Origin: Acidimicrobiales bacterium
GTDB taxonomy: Bacteria; Actinomycetota; Acidimicrobiia; Acidimicrobiales; Poriferisodaliceae
Length of the DNA: 5,914 nucleotides
Assembly (NCBI GenBank): GCA_020631315.1
Contig: JAHDHM010000163.1
Location: 1-5,914 of the forward strand
Direction of reading: 5' to 3'
This document shows positions 1-5,914 of this stretch, piece after piece (position 1 is the first letter of the stretch; each line of letters starts with the position of its first letter). A model generated the notes under the pieces. That model was not told where the DNA came from and ran no database searches. It saw only the letters and a program-made list of their open reading frames with translations. A program made the position numbers and the translations under genes.

Positions 1-3000
1 GCCGATGCGAAGGCGACCGCGGTCGCGATCTCGCCCGACGGCACGCGGCTGTTCGTGGGTGGCCAGTTCACCTCGATCAACGGCGTGCCTCGCGAGGGTC
101 TCGCCGAGCTCGATGCCGCGACCGGCGAGGTCGATCCCGGCTTCACGATCGGTGTGTCAGGTGGCATCGGAGTCGGCGGCTCGCTCGGTGTGAAGGGGCT
201 CGAAGTGACCCCCGACGGCCGGTCGATGATGGTGCTGGCTCCGGCCCGGTTTATCGGTGGTGAAGAGCGCTACGGCGTCGCGAAGATCAGCCTCGAGGGC
301 GACCGCGCCAAGTTGCAGAAGTGGCGGACGCGCCTGTTCGAGGACAACGTCGGACGCGCCGGCGGACAGTTCTGGTTGCGCGGCTTCGACATGTCGCCGG
401 ACGGCTCGTACTTCGTCATCACGACTTCGGGAGGCGACCGCCCGCCGACCAACGACGTCACCATCCGTTTCCCGGTTCGGGGCAACGGATCGGACGACGT
501 GCAGCCGGACTGGATCACCCGCAACTTCGATTCGACGTACTCGGTCGCGATCGGCGACGACGTCGTCTACATGGGTGGGCACTTCCAGTACACCGAGGCG
601 CCCGGTGCCGTCGACCCGTATCCCGGCGACCCGGACCGTTCGTACGGTTTCGGCGGTGACGTGAACGCCTCGGTGCTCGGCGATCAGACGATCGCCCGGA
701 AGCAGGTCGCCGCACTCGATCCCGACACCGGACAGGCGCTCGGCTGGAACCCGGGCGCCAACGGCTTCAACGGCGTGTACGCGCTCGAGCTCATCGACCG
801 CGGTCTGCTGCTCGGTCACGACGGTGACATCGTCGGGGACAAGCGAGTCGGCCGTCACGGCTTCTTCGACGTCGACGCCATCGTCGATGTCACACCGGAC
901 CTGGCGACCCGTCTGGACACCCCGCTCACCGGTCAGCAGTTCGTGCAGGGCGACGAGGTCACGTTTGCCGGCCGCGGGAGTTCGCCGGCCGGTGTCCGAC
1001 GCGTGCAGGTCACCGTGCACGACCTCGGGAGCAACGAATGGCTCCAGGCCGACGGCACCTGGGGTGCATGGGCCGGGCTCGACTCGGAGCTCACGGCCGC
1101 CGGTGCGACGACGACCGACTGGTCGCTGAGTGTCGATCTCACCCGGACGGGCGTGTTCGAGATCAAGGCCAAGACCTTCGCCGCAGACGGTTCGAAGGAC
1201 CCTGCGGCGCCGAAGATCCGGATCTCGGTCAACCCCGCCGGAGTCGACGAGCGGCCGAACACGAACCTCGTGTCCGCCGTCCTGCTCGACCCTCCGGGCA
1301 ACCGCATCGAGTACCGGGGGACCGCGACCGACGACCGTGGCGTGGCGCGGGTCCGCGTCGAGATCGTCGACCTCGACACCGGCCGTTACCTGCAGCCCGA
1401 CGGGACCCGAGGCGACTTCCACGCCTTCGATGCCGAACTCGACCAGCCTGGCGCGACGGGTGTGAACTTCTCGTTCGAGGCCGTGGTGCCGAACGCCCGC
1501 TGGAATGCGAAGTTCATCGCCATCGACGACGCAGGTCAGCGGGACCAGAGCGCCGCATCCCGCACCATCCTGGTGGCGGTCGGCGACGAGCCGCCGCACG
1601 AGCTCACGATCGACGCCCCGGCACCCGAGGTCCGGTTGGACCGCGGCGACGCGTTCACGCTGTCCGGATCGGCGGCCGACGACATCGGCGTCAAGTCCGT
1701 GATGGTCCGAGTGCTGAACCTCTCGACGTCGGAGGGGCTGCTCACGAACGGCCAGATCGGTGCCGTCGACGAGTCGGTCCGCCACGTTCCGGCCGACATC
1801 ACCGGTCTGGATCAGCCGACCAGTGACTGGCGGATCGACGTGCCGCCGCTGCCGGCCGGTCGCTATCAGGTGAACGCCTACGTCGTGGACGGGTCCAACC
1901 AACGGCTCGCTGTGACGCAGTACTTCAGCATCACCGAGCCCGGGGACGACCTGCCCGAGCTGCTGCTCAGCACACCAGCGGCAGGTGTCGTGGACGACCC
2001 CCGCATCGAGGTGACCGGCATCGCGACCGACGACCGTCGGGTCGCCCGAGTCGAGGTCGGCTACTACTTCCACGGCAACGACGACGTGGTGCGAGGCTGG
2101 CTCGACGCCGACGGCAGCATGTCCAACCTGCCGAAGTGGCGCGACGCGGACCTCGACGGCGGTGCCCGTGCCGAGTGGTCGACGGCGCTGACGTTGCCTC
2201 ACGAGGGACGTTGGCTGATCAGGACCCGTGCGTGGGACGACGCCGGCCAGCCGTCACCGAACCAGCGCACGGTGACCATCACCCACTCGCCGAACGACCT
2301 TCCGCCGACGGTCGAGCTCGAGAACTTCGAGACCGGTGCCGTCATCGAGCCCGGCGAGCTGCGTCTGAACGGCGTGGTGCGCGACGACGTGTCCGTGCAG
2401 CGGGTGCGGTGGTATGTCCGCGACAGGTTCTGGAACGAGGGACCGAACCCGAACCCCGACCTGACCTACGCGGGCTGGTTCGACGGATTCGTGACCCAGC
2501 CGGGTGGCACGCGTTCGAACTTCACGATCTCGACACCAGAGCTGGATCCGGGTGCCTGGCTGCTCTACGTGGAGTCCTTCGACGCCGCCGGCAACCTCTC
2601 CGAACGCCTGCGGGTCGACTTCACCGTCGAGGTGCCGGGTGCCGTGGCGCCCTCTTCGGTGGTGACCACACCGAAGCACGACAGCATCGACACTCCGTCG
2701 CTCGATGTCGCGATCCGCGGCACGGCCACCGACGACCGCGGCGTCGCCGAGCTCGAGTACGTCGTGTACGACTACCGCCAGCGGGGCTATCTGCTCGACG
2801 ACGGTTCCGTGACCAACGAGCCGGCCATCGCCGTCCGACAGGCCGTGCTCGCCGACCCCGGGGCCGCCAGCACGGGCTGGAGCGGCCAGATCACCGTGCC
2901 CGAGAACGGTCGCTACTTCGTGCAGACCTTCGCCACCGACGTCGACGGCCAGCGCGCCCTGACGCAGGGATGGTCGCGGAGCCTGTCGTTGTTCTGGGTC

Positions 3001-3351
3001 ACGCCCGGCGACCTCCGACCTGCCGGAACGGTGACCGCGCCGACGCCGAACCAGACGGTGGACCGCTTCGTCCTCGCCGGAACCGCGACCGATGACAAGG
3101 CGGTCGTGAAGGTGGACGTGCTCGTTCGTCGGGCCGACGATCTCACCGTCGGGCTTCGTCTGGACGGCCGCGTCGCCTCGCCAGGACAGTGGATCCCGCT
3201 GGCCGACGTGCAGGGGCTCGGCGGAACCGACGTGAGCTTCGGGTTCGAACCGATCCTGCCAGCGGGGGACTACCTCGTGAACGTCCGTGTCTGGGATGAC
3301 TCGGACAAGTACACGTACGTGCCGGCCGTGTGGTTCAGCGTGGCTGGTTGA
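1..3351 (+). CDS. Large propeller plus seven Ig-like repeat protein, probably extracellular (5' partial)
   Basis: The frame is open from the first base to a TGA at 3349-3351 (1116 codons). The GTG at 55 lies inside a propeller strand, so it is not the true start; the start and any signal peptide lie upstream of the window. Residues 1 to about 290 (window codons) are propeller-like, with units such as SPDGTRLFVGGQFTSINGV, a second SPDG unit near residue 134, and VVYMGGHF followed by VAALDPDTGQALGWNPGANG. This style is typical of actinobacterial delta-60/PQQ-like surface proteins. Residues about 300 to 1116 are seven Ig-like domains with a G-x-A-x-D-D-x-x-V core, resembling bacterial Ig-like Big_7 domains. 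The protein ends with the last beta strand of repeat 7, with no sorting signal or C-terminal membrane segment. The likely role is an exported adhesin-like or structural surface protein; no enzymatic motif is visible. Its last 17 bases overlap the 3' end of the opposing gene. The coding call is firm, the function is inferred. Confidence 0.9.
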   Translation, partial: ADAKATAVAISPDGTRLFVGGQFTSINGVPREGLAELDAATGEVDPGFTIGVSGGIGVGGSLGVKGLEVTPDGRSMMVLAPARFIGGEERYGVAKISLEGDRAKLQKWRTRLFEDNVGRAGGQFWLRGFDMSPDGSYFVITTSGGDRPPTNDVTIRFPVRGNGSDDVQPDWITRNFDSTYSVAIGDDVVYMGGHFQYTEAPGAVDPYPGDPDRSYGFGGDVNASVLGDQTIARKQVAALDPDTGQALGWNPGANGFNGVYALELIDRGLLLGHDGDIVGDKRVGRHGFFDVDAIVDVTPDLATRLDTPLTGQQFVQGDEVTFAGRGSSPAGVRRVQVTVHDLGSNEWLQADGTWGAWAGLDSELTAAGATTTDWSLSVDLTRTGVFEIKAKTFAADGSKDPAAPKIRISVNPAGVDERPNTNLVSAVLLDPPGNRIEYRGTATDDRGVARVRVEIVDLDTGRYLQPDGTRGDFHAFDAELDQPGATGVNFSFEAVVPNARWNAKFIAIDDAGQRDQSAASRTILVAVGDEPPHELTIDAPAPEVRLDRGDAFTLSGSAADDIGVKSVMVRVLNLSTSEGLLTNGQIGAVDESVRHVPADITGLDQPTSDWRIDVPPLPAGRYQVNAYVVDGSNQRLAVTQYFSITEPGDDLPELLLSTPAAGVVDDPRIEVTGIATDDRRVARVEVGYYFHGNDDVVRGWLDADGSMSNLPKWRDADLDGGARAEWSTALTLPHEGRWLIRTRAWDDAGQPSPNQRTVTITHSPNDLPPTVELENFETGAVIEPGELRLNGVVRDDVSVQRVRWYVRDRFWNEGPNPNPDLTYAGWFDGFVTQPGGTRSNFTISTPELDPGAWLLYVESFDAAGNLSERLRVDFTVEVPGAVAPSSVVTTPKHDSIDTPSLDVAIRGTATDDRGVAELEYVVYDYRQRGYLLDDGSVTNEPAIAVRQAVLADPGAASTGWSGQITVPENGRYFVQTFATDVDGQRALTQGWSRSLSLFWVTPGDLRPAGTVTAPTPNQTVDRFVLAGTATDDKAVVKVDVLVRRADDLTVGLRLDGRVASPGQWIPLADVQGLGGTDVSFGFEPILPAGDYLVNVRVWDDSDKYTYVPAVWFSVAG
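901..3348 (+). repeat. Seven tandem Ig-like protein repeats, about 116-120 aa each
   Basis: Approximate repeat spans are 901-1242, 1258-1575, 1582-1938, 1939-2292, 2293-2640, 2641-3009 and 3010-3348. The core glycine codon of the GTATDDRGV-type motif falls at 970, 1318, 1666, 2017, 2371, 2719 and 3079, giving spacings of 348, 348, 351, 354, 348 and 360 bases. Each unit has the core motif, then in most units an aromatic/Leu-x-x-D-G element (WLQADG, YLQPDG, WLDADG, YLLDDG), then a PGAT-like turn followed by an aromatic residue. It closes with a G-R-Y/W-x-V strand and an x-D-D-A-G-Q-like turn. Repeat 1 is the most diverged at the core (GRGSSPAGV). Copies are well diverged at DNA level, so this is an old protein-level array, not a recent DNA duplication. 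Confidence 0.85.
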
Positions 3352-3754
3352 TCTGGCGCACCTTGAGCCGAACCGAACCGACGGGTACGGAGTCGACCTC
3401 GACGGTGGCGTTGTAGTCGCCGGCGCGTTCGAAGCGGACGCCCACCAGCTTGAACACGAGCAGCAGGGGAGCGGTGTCGCCCGGCCTCGCCGACGGCTGT
3501 CGAGCAGCGCGGGCCTTGCCGCCCACACGACCGGGCAGCAGCGAGCGGCCGTCCTCGTCGAGCAGCTTGACGTCGATCTCGTGGTCGACGTCGGTGTCGT
3601 TCCAGCCGACCTCGAGCGCCACGCACACACACATGTGTGGGTGGATCGCAGGAAGCTGTCGGACGTTGATCGCGTCCCAGCCACCGCCGGTGACGTAGAA
3701 CTTCCCGCGCAGTGCCTCGGCGTGGTCGGCGAGGAAGAGAGAGGTCAACCGCAT
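3335..3754 (-). CDS. DUF6941-like small protein of unknown function
   Basis: This is a 139-residue protein starting at the ATG complementary to 3752-3754 and ending at a TGA complementary to 3335-3337. The opening MRLTSLFLADHAEALRGKFY, followed by VTGGGWD and later LEVGWNDTDVDHEIDVKLLDEDG, matches the family pattern as I recall it for DUF6941: a short leader, a GKxYxxGGGW motif, an LEVxW strand, then a polar L-L-D-x-D-G turn. The length is normal for that family. The fold is probably all-beta; there is no signal peptide or membrane segment, so it is probably cytoplasmic. The frame stays open upstream, but homology begins exactly at this ATG. No clear Shine-Dalgarno sequence is present. A CAGACT element ends six bases before the ATG on the coding strand, so a leaderless mRNA is possible. 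It is divergent from the glycosyltransferase gene and convergent with the Ig-repeat gene. Function unknown. Confidence 0.82.
   Translation of the reverse strand: MRLTSLFLADHAEALRGKFYVTGGGWDAINVRQLPAIHPHMCVCVALEVGWNDTDVDHEIDVKLLDEDGRSLLPGRVGGKARAARQPSARPGDTAPLLLVFKLVGVRFERAGDYNATVEVDSVPVGSVRLKVRQINQPR
3621..3640. repeat. 20-bp alternating purine-pyrimidine tract with a 12-bp perfect palindrome
   Basis: Every base from 3621 to 3640 alternates pyrimidine and purine (a CA run switching to TG). The last twelve bases, CACACATGTGTG at 3629-3640, are a perfect palindrome. The tract lies inside the DUF6941-like gene and encodes the His-Met-Cys-Val-Cys-Val stretch around residues 40-45. Such tracts can favour left-handed DNA or a cruciform under supercoiling; no function is shown here. 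Confidence 0.5.
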
Positions 3755-3799
3755 CCCGGAAGTCTGGCAGCGACGTGGCGGAAACGGAGCTGGGTCGCG

Positions 3800-3805
3800 T
3801 AGGTT
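3800..3805 (+). promoter_or_regulatory. Candidate -10 box (TAGGTT) for the glycosyltransferase gene, possibly leaderless
   Basis: TAGGTT fits the actinobacterial TANNNT -10 consensus and ends nine bases before the ATG at 3815. A transcript from this box would start at or a few bases before the start codon, consistent with the absence of any Shine-Dalgarno sequence there. No convincing -35 element is seen at the expected distance (about 3777-3782 reads TGGCGG-like). The site is in the 60-bp divergent intergenic region shared with the DUF6941-like gene. This is a short motif match only. Confidence 0.35.
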
Positions 3806-3814
3806 CACTCCACG

Positions 3815-5044
3815 ATGTTGCGACGACGCAGTGCCGCGGCACGCCACCACACCGAGCGTTCGGCAGCCGAACAGCTCCGGCTGCGAGAGGGTCCCCTGCG
3901 GATCGGGATCGTGTGCCCCTACAGCCTCACGTACCCGGGTGGGGTGCAGATGCAGGTGCTCGGCTTGGCGCGGCTGCTGCGCGAACAGGGACACAAGGTC
4001 CGGGTGCTCGCACCGTGTGACGGTCCGCCGCCCGAACCGGGCATCACACCGTTGGGTGCGTCGATCCCCACCGACGCGAACGACTCGGTCGCACCGGTCG
4101 CGCCGGACCCGTCGTGTGCGTTGCGCCTCCTGCGTGCGATCCGCGACGAGGAGTTCGACGTGTTGCACGTGCACGAACCGAACGCACCGGGTGCGTCCAC
4201 GAACGCCGTCATCTTGAACAACGTGCCCGTCGTGGGTACCTGGCATGCCGCGGGTGGGTCGCTGGCCTACCTCATTCCCGGCTGTCGGACGCTCGCCAAC
4301 CGGGTCTCGATCCGCGTGGCGGTCTCCAAGGACGCCGAGAAGATGGCGAAGGACGCGCTCGGCGGCGAGTACGTGCGCCTGTGGAACGGTGTCGAACTCG
4401 CCCGCTACCGCGAGGGTGCGGCTTCTCCGACGGACGGCCCGACGATCCTGTTCATCGGCCGGCACGAACCTCGCAAGGGACTGAAGGTCCTGCTCGACGC
4501 GATGGAGCAGCTGCCGGACCACGTCCGACTGTGGATCGTCGGGCAGGGTCCCGAGACCGACGAGCTGAAGGCGAGGGTCCGGCACGACCGCCGCATCACG
4601 TGGCTCGGCCGTGTGGACGACGCCGAACTCGTGCGTCGGCTCCGCGGCGCCGACGTCTTCTGCGTGCCGTCGCTGCGCGGCGAGTCGTTCGGCGTCGTGC
4701 TGCTCGAGGGGATGGCCGCGGGGACCGCAGTCGTGGCATCGGACCTGCCCGGCTACCGCAACGTGGTGCTCGACGGCGACGAAGCCGCATTGGTCGCGCC
4801 GGGCGATGCCACGGCGCTCGCCGAGACGATCCGCGACGTGCTGGCTGACGACGAACGTCGCAAGGCGATGATCGAGCGAGGCGCGCTGCGTGCGGAGAGT
4901 TTCTCGATGCGTCGGTTGGCGGATGCGTACGTCGAACTCTTCCGGGACGCCATCGCGTCGTGGGACGAGGGGCGCCACGGCGAGGTGAAGGGCATCGGAG
5001 CGCGCGCTCCCGAGTGGATGCGGCGACGTACACTCGTCGGCTGA
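3815..5044 (+). CDS. GT4 family glycosyltransferase, PimA-like (phosphatidylinositol mannosyltransferase-like)
   Basis: This 409-residue GT-B glycosyltransferase is expected to transfer a sugar from a nucleotide donor (GDP-mannose if truly PimA-like) to a lipid acceptor at the inner face of the membrane. The N-terminal Rossmann domain opens with LRIGIVCPYSLTYPGGVQ (residues 28-45), and the GGV loop and following helix match PimA. FDVLHVHEPNAPG (114-126) is also a PimA hallmark, with H144 in the VVGTWH strand. The C-terminal domain has FIGRHEPRKGL (213-223; R216 and K221 match the PimA donor-phosphate Arg/Lys) and ESFGVVLLE (E290, E298), the GT4 E-x7-E motif, then MAAGTAVVASDLPGY. ATG 3815 follows an in-frame stop at 3800 and is the only ATG/GTG before the domain. 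It adds about 27 basic residues ahead of the usual start and has no Shine-Dalgarno sequence. The segment after H144 (AAGG) differs from the TSTT I recall in mycobacterial PimA, so the acceptor may differ. The pseudo-M48 gene follows 35 bp downstream. Confidence 0.92.
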   Translation: MLRRRSAAARHHTERSAAEQLRLREGPLRIGIVCPYSLTYPGGVQMQVLGLARLLREQGHKVRVLAPCDGPPPEPGITPLGASIPTDANDSVAPVAPDPSCALRLLRAIRDEEFDVLHVHEPNAPGASTNAVILNNVPVVGTWHAAGGSLAYLIPGCRTLANRVSIRVAVSKDAEKMAKDALGGEYVRLWNGVELARYREGAASPTDGPTILFIGRHEPRKGLKVLLDAMEQLPDHVRLWIVGQGPETDELKARVRHDRRITWLGRVDDAELVRRLRGADVFCVPSLRGESFGVVLLEGMAAGTAVVASDLPGYRNVVLDGDEAALVAPGDATALAETIRDVLADDERRKAMIERGALRAESFSMRRLADAYVELFRDAIASWDEGRHGEVKGIGARAPEWMRRRTLVG

Positions 5045-5068
5045 TCGGCGCCGACCCCGGTGCCTGAT

Positions 5069-5073
5069 GGGGA
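5069..5073 (+). promoter_or_regulatory. Ribosome binding site (GGGGA) fixing a GTG start
   Basis: GGGGA lies six bases upstream of the GTG at 5080 in the short gap after the glycosyltransferase stop. The alternative in-frame ATG at 5101 has no such element, so this site favours the GTG start. A stop codon in the same frame at 5065 rules out anything further upstream. Confidence 0.55.
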
Positions 5074-5079
5074 CCGACC

Positions 5080-5838
5080 GTGCTGCGACCCGACACCGAG
5101 ATGATCTCCGAGAACGAGCGGCTCGCGACGCGCGTCGCCCAGGTCGCCGTCGTCGCTCCCGCCCTGCTCGTCGGCGTGATCCTGTTGATCATCGTCCCGT
5201 GGTGGCTCGCGATCGTCGTCGCAGTCGCCGTCGGGGCCCTGCTGTGGTGGCGGGCCCGGTCGGCCGAGGTGCGCCTCCTGACCGAGCTGGCCGCGGCCCC
5301 GGCCGACGCGACACGGCACGCTCGGCTGATCAACCTCGCCGACGGGCTCTCGGTGCAGGCCGGCGTGCGCGTCCCCGCACTCCACGTCGGCGTGTCCTCG
5401 TCGGCGAACGCGTTGGCGCTCGGCCGCGACGAGCGAGCCTCCGCAGTCATCGTGACCACCGGTCTGCTGGACCGCCTCGGCCGTGTCGAACTCGAGGGCG
5501 TGCTCGCACAACTCCTCGTTCAGTTGCGTTCGGCCGACACCGAGGTGCGCACCTCGGTCTTCGCGCACGCTGCGCCGCTGGCATCGATCGCCTCGGGCCT
5601 GTACGGCAAGCTCGTCGACCGAGTCGTCGAACCCGATCGTCGCTTCCGCAACGACGCTGCAGGCGTCTCGGTCACCCGGTTCCCGCCCGGTCTCGTGGCC
5701 GCGTACGAAGCGCTCGACGGGCACACCACAATGGCCGGACCCGTCGCCGCGGCACATCTGTGGATGCTCGCCCCCGGTGAGAACTCCCCGTCGCATCCCG
5801 CGACGGCTGCACGAATCGCTGCGCTGCGCGAGCTCTGA
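5080..5838 (+). CDS. M48/HtpX-like membrane protein lacking the zinc and catalytic residues (pseudoprotease)
   Basis: The product has 252 residues from a GTG supported by GGGGA at 5069. Two hydrophobic segments (about 19-38 and 41-57), split by a Pro-Trp-Trp turn, make an N-terminal membrane hairpin as in HtpX. The peptidase-like domain follows: a SANALALGRD stretch (residues 108-117, HtpX-type N-A-F-A-x-G), then VIVTTGLLDRL (123-133) and VELEGVLA (136-143). Where M48 enzymes have HExxH, this protein has Q144-L-L-V-Q148, so both zinc histidines and the catalytic glutamate are gone. The third-ligand motif ExxxD reads R188-F-R-N-D192, keeping only the Asp before AAGVSVTRFPPGL. A family-typical closing HPATAARIAALREL is intact. 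The stretch between these motifs is short and lacks the strong HtpX second hairpin. The frame is uninterrupted, so it looks like a maintained non-catalytic homologue, not decay. It probably shares a transcript with the glycosyltransferase. A scaffold or regulatory role is inference. Confidence 0.85.
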   Translation: MLRPDTEMISENERLATRVAQVAVVAPALLVGVILLIIVPWWLAIVVAVAVGALLWWRARSAEVRLLTELAAAPADATRHARLINLADGLSVQAGVRVPALHVGVSSSANALALGRDERASAVIVTTGLLDRLGRVELEGVLAQLLVQLRSADTEVRTSVFAHAAPLASIASGLYGKLVDRVVEPDRRFRNDAAGVSVTRFPPGLVAAYEALDGHTTMAGPVAAAHLWMLAPGENSPSHPATAARIAALREL

Positions 5839-5914
5839 CGCTCCGGACGCAGTTCACCCGTCCCCGCCGGCCCGCCCGGCCCCCCGCCCCCCCCCCCCAC
5901 CCGCCCCACCCCCG
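5839..5914. other. Non-coding 3' tail with an extreme C-rich, T-free tract
   Basis: After the pseudo-M48 stop there is no credible gene. A small hairpin is possible at 5866-5880 (GCCGG pairing with CCGGC over a five-base loop), but it is only five base pairs and has no T-run, so it is a poor terminator candidate. From 5862 to the end there is no T and only two A bases, with runs of six C (5880-5885) and twelve C (5887-5898). The complementary strand is therefore a series of G-runs able in principle to form a G-quadruplex. It could be a genuine intergenic tract or unreliable sequence at an assembly edge. Confidence 0.6.

Noticed and set aside
157..2202. 681-codon open frame on the minus strand opposite the Ig-repeat gene
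   Set aside because: It is low-complexity Arg/Val/Asp/Gly-rich with no domain motif, and mirrors the third-position GC bias of the well-supported + strand gene. A long antisense shadow is expected at this GC content.
3311..3331. Palindrome CACGTACGTG (3312-3321) with a possible ACACG/CGTGT stem, considered as a bidirectional terminator for the convergent genes
   Set aside because: It lies inside coding sequence, the stem is short and there is no T-run on either strand; palindromes of this size arise by chance in GC-rich coding DNA.
901..3348. Possibility that the tandem array is a recent DNA-level duplication or phase-variable repeat
   Set aside because: Copies share only short protein motifs, differ in length and diverge strongly at DNA level, so recent duplication or slippage is not supported.
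2254..3684. 476-codon minus-strand open frame spanning the end of the Ig-repeat gene and the DUF6941-like gene
   Set aside because: It is in a different frame from the recognisable DUF6941-like protein and has no family features; shadow frame.
3287..3802. 171-codon + strand open frame opposite the DUF6941-like gene
   Set aside because: No recognisable motif; it is antisense to a gene with clear family features and overlaps the end of the Ig-repeat gene.
3755..4978. Upstream extension of the DUF6941-like frame (open back to 4978)
   Set aside because: The extension is antisense to the glycosyltransferase and shows no protein character. Family similarity begins at the ATG at 3754, so the long version is a GC-driven open frame.
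5036..5055. Hairpin straddling the glycosyltransferase stop (GTCGGC pairing with GCCGAC over an eight-base loop), considered as a terminator
   Set aside because: The stem is only six base pairs, there is no T-run after it, and the next gene starts 25 bp later with its own ribosome binding site. Read-through is more likely.
4753..5796. 347-codon minus-strand open frame across the glycosyltransferase/pseudo-M48 boundary
   Set aside because: It crosses two well-supported + strand genes, is compositionally biased and has no domain; shadow.

Overview
The window is GC-rich throughout, codes densely and favours G/C at third codon positions. The protein styles are a delta-60/propeller plus Ig-repeat surface protein, a PimA-like GT4 glycosyltransferase and a DUF6941-type small protein. 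Together these suggest a high-GC actinobacterium, perhaps Acidimicrobiia (Ilumatobacter-like). That placement is inference from protein character, not from a marker gene.

Layout: (1) Positions 1-3351, + strand, hold the 3' part of a very large gene whose start lies outside the window. The product has a beta-propeller-like N-terminal part followed by seven tandem Ig-like repeats of remarkably constant period (116-120 aa). (2) Positions 3335-3754, - strand, hold a 139-codon DUF6941-like gene that converges on the first gene and overlaps its 3' end by 17 bp. (3) A 60-bp divergent intergenic region (3755-3814) carries a candidate actinobacterial -10 box placed for leaderless or near-leaderless transcription. 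(4) Positions 3815-5044, + strand, encode a GT4 glycosyltransferase closely resembling PimA. (5) After 35 bp, positions 5080-5838, + strand, encode a membrane-anchored M48/HtpX-like protein in which all zinc ligands and the catalytic glutamate are replaced, i.e. a pseudoprotease. (6) Positions 5839-5914 are non-coding and end in an extreme C-rich tract (G-rich on the - strand).

How they relate: the glycosyltransferase and the pseudoprotease are probably co-transcribed and would both work at the cytoplasmic membrane, one presumably making a glycolipid and the other with an unknown non-proteolytic role. The Ig-repeat protein is probably an exported or cell-surface protein on a separate transcript. 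The DUF6941 gene is transcribed alone from the divergent promoter region. No RNA genes, mobile elements, CRISPR arrays or attachment sites were seen. The most notable observations are the degenerate M48 active site and the regular, insert-bearing Ig-like repeat family.
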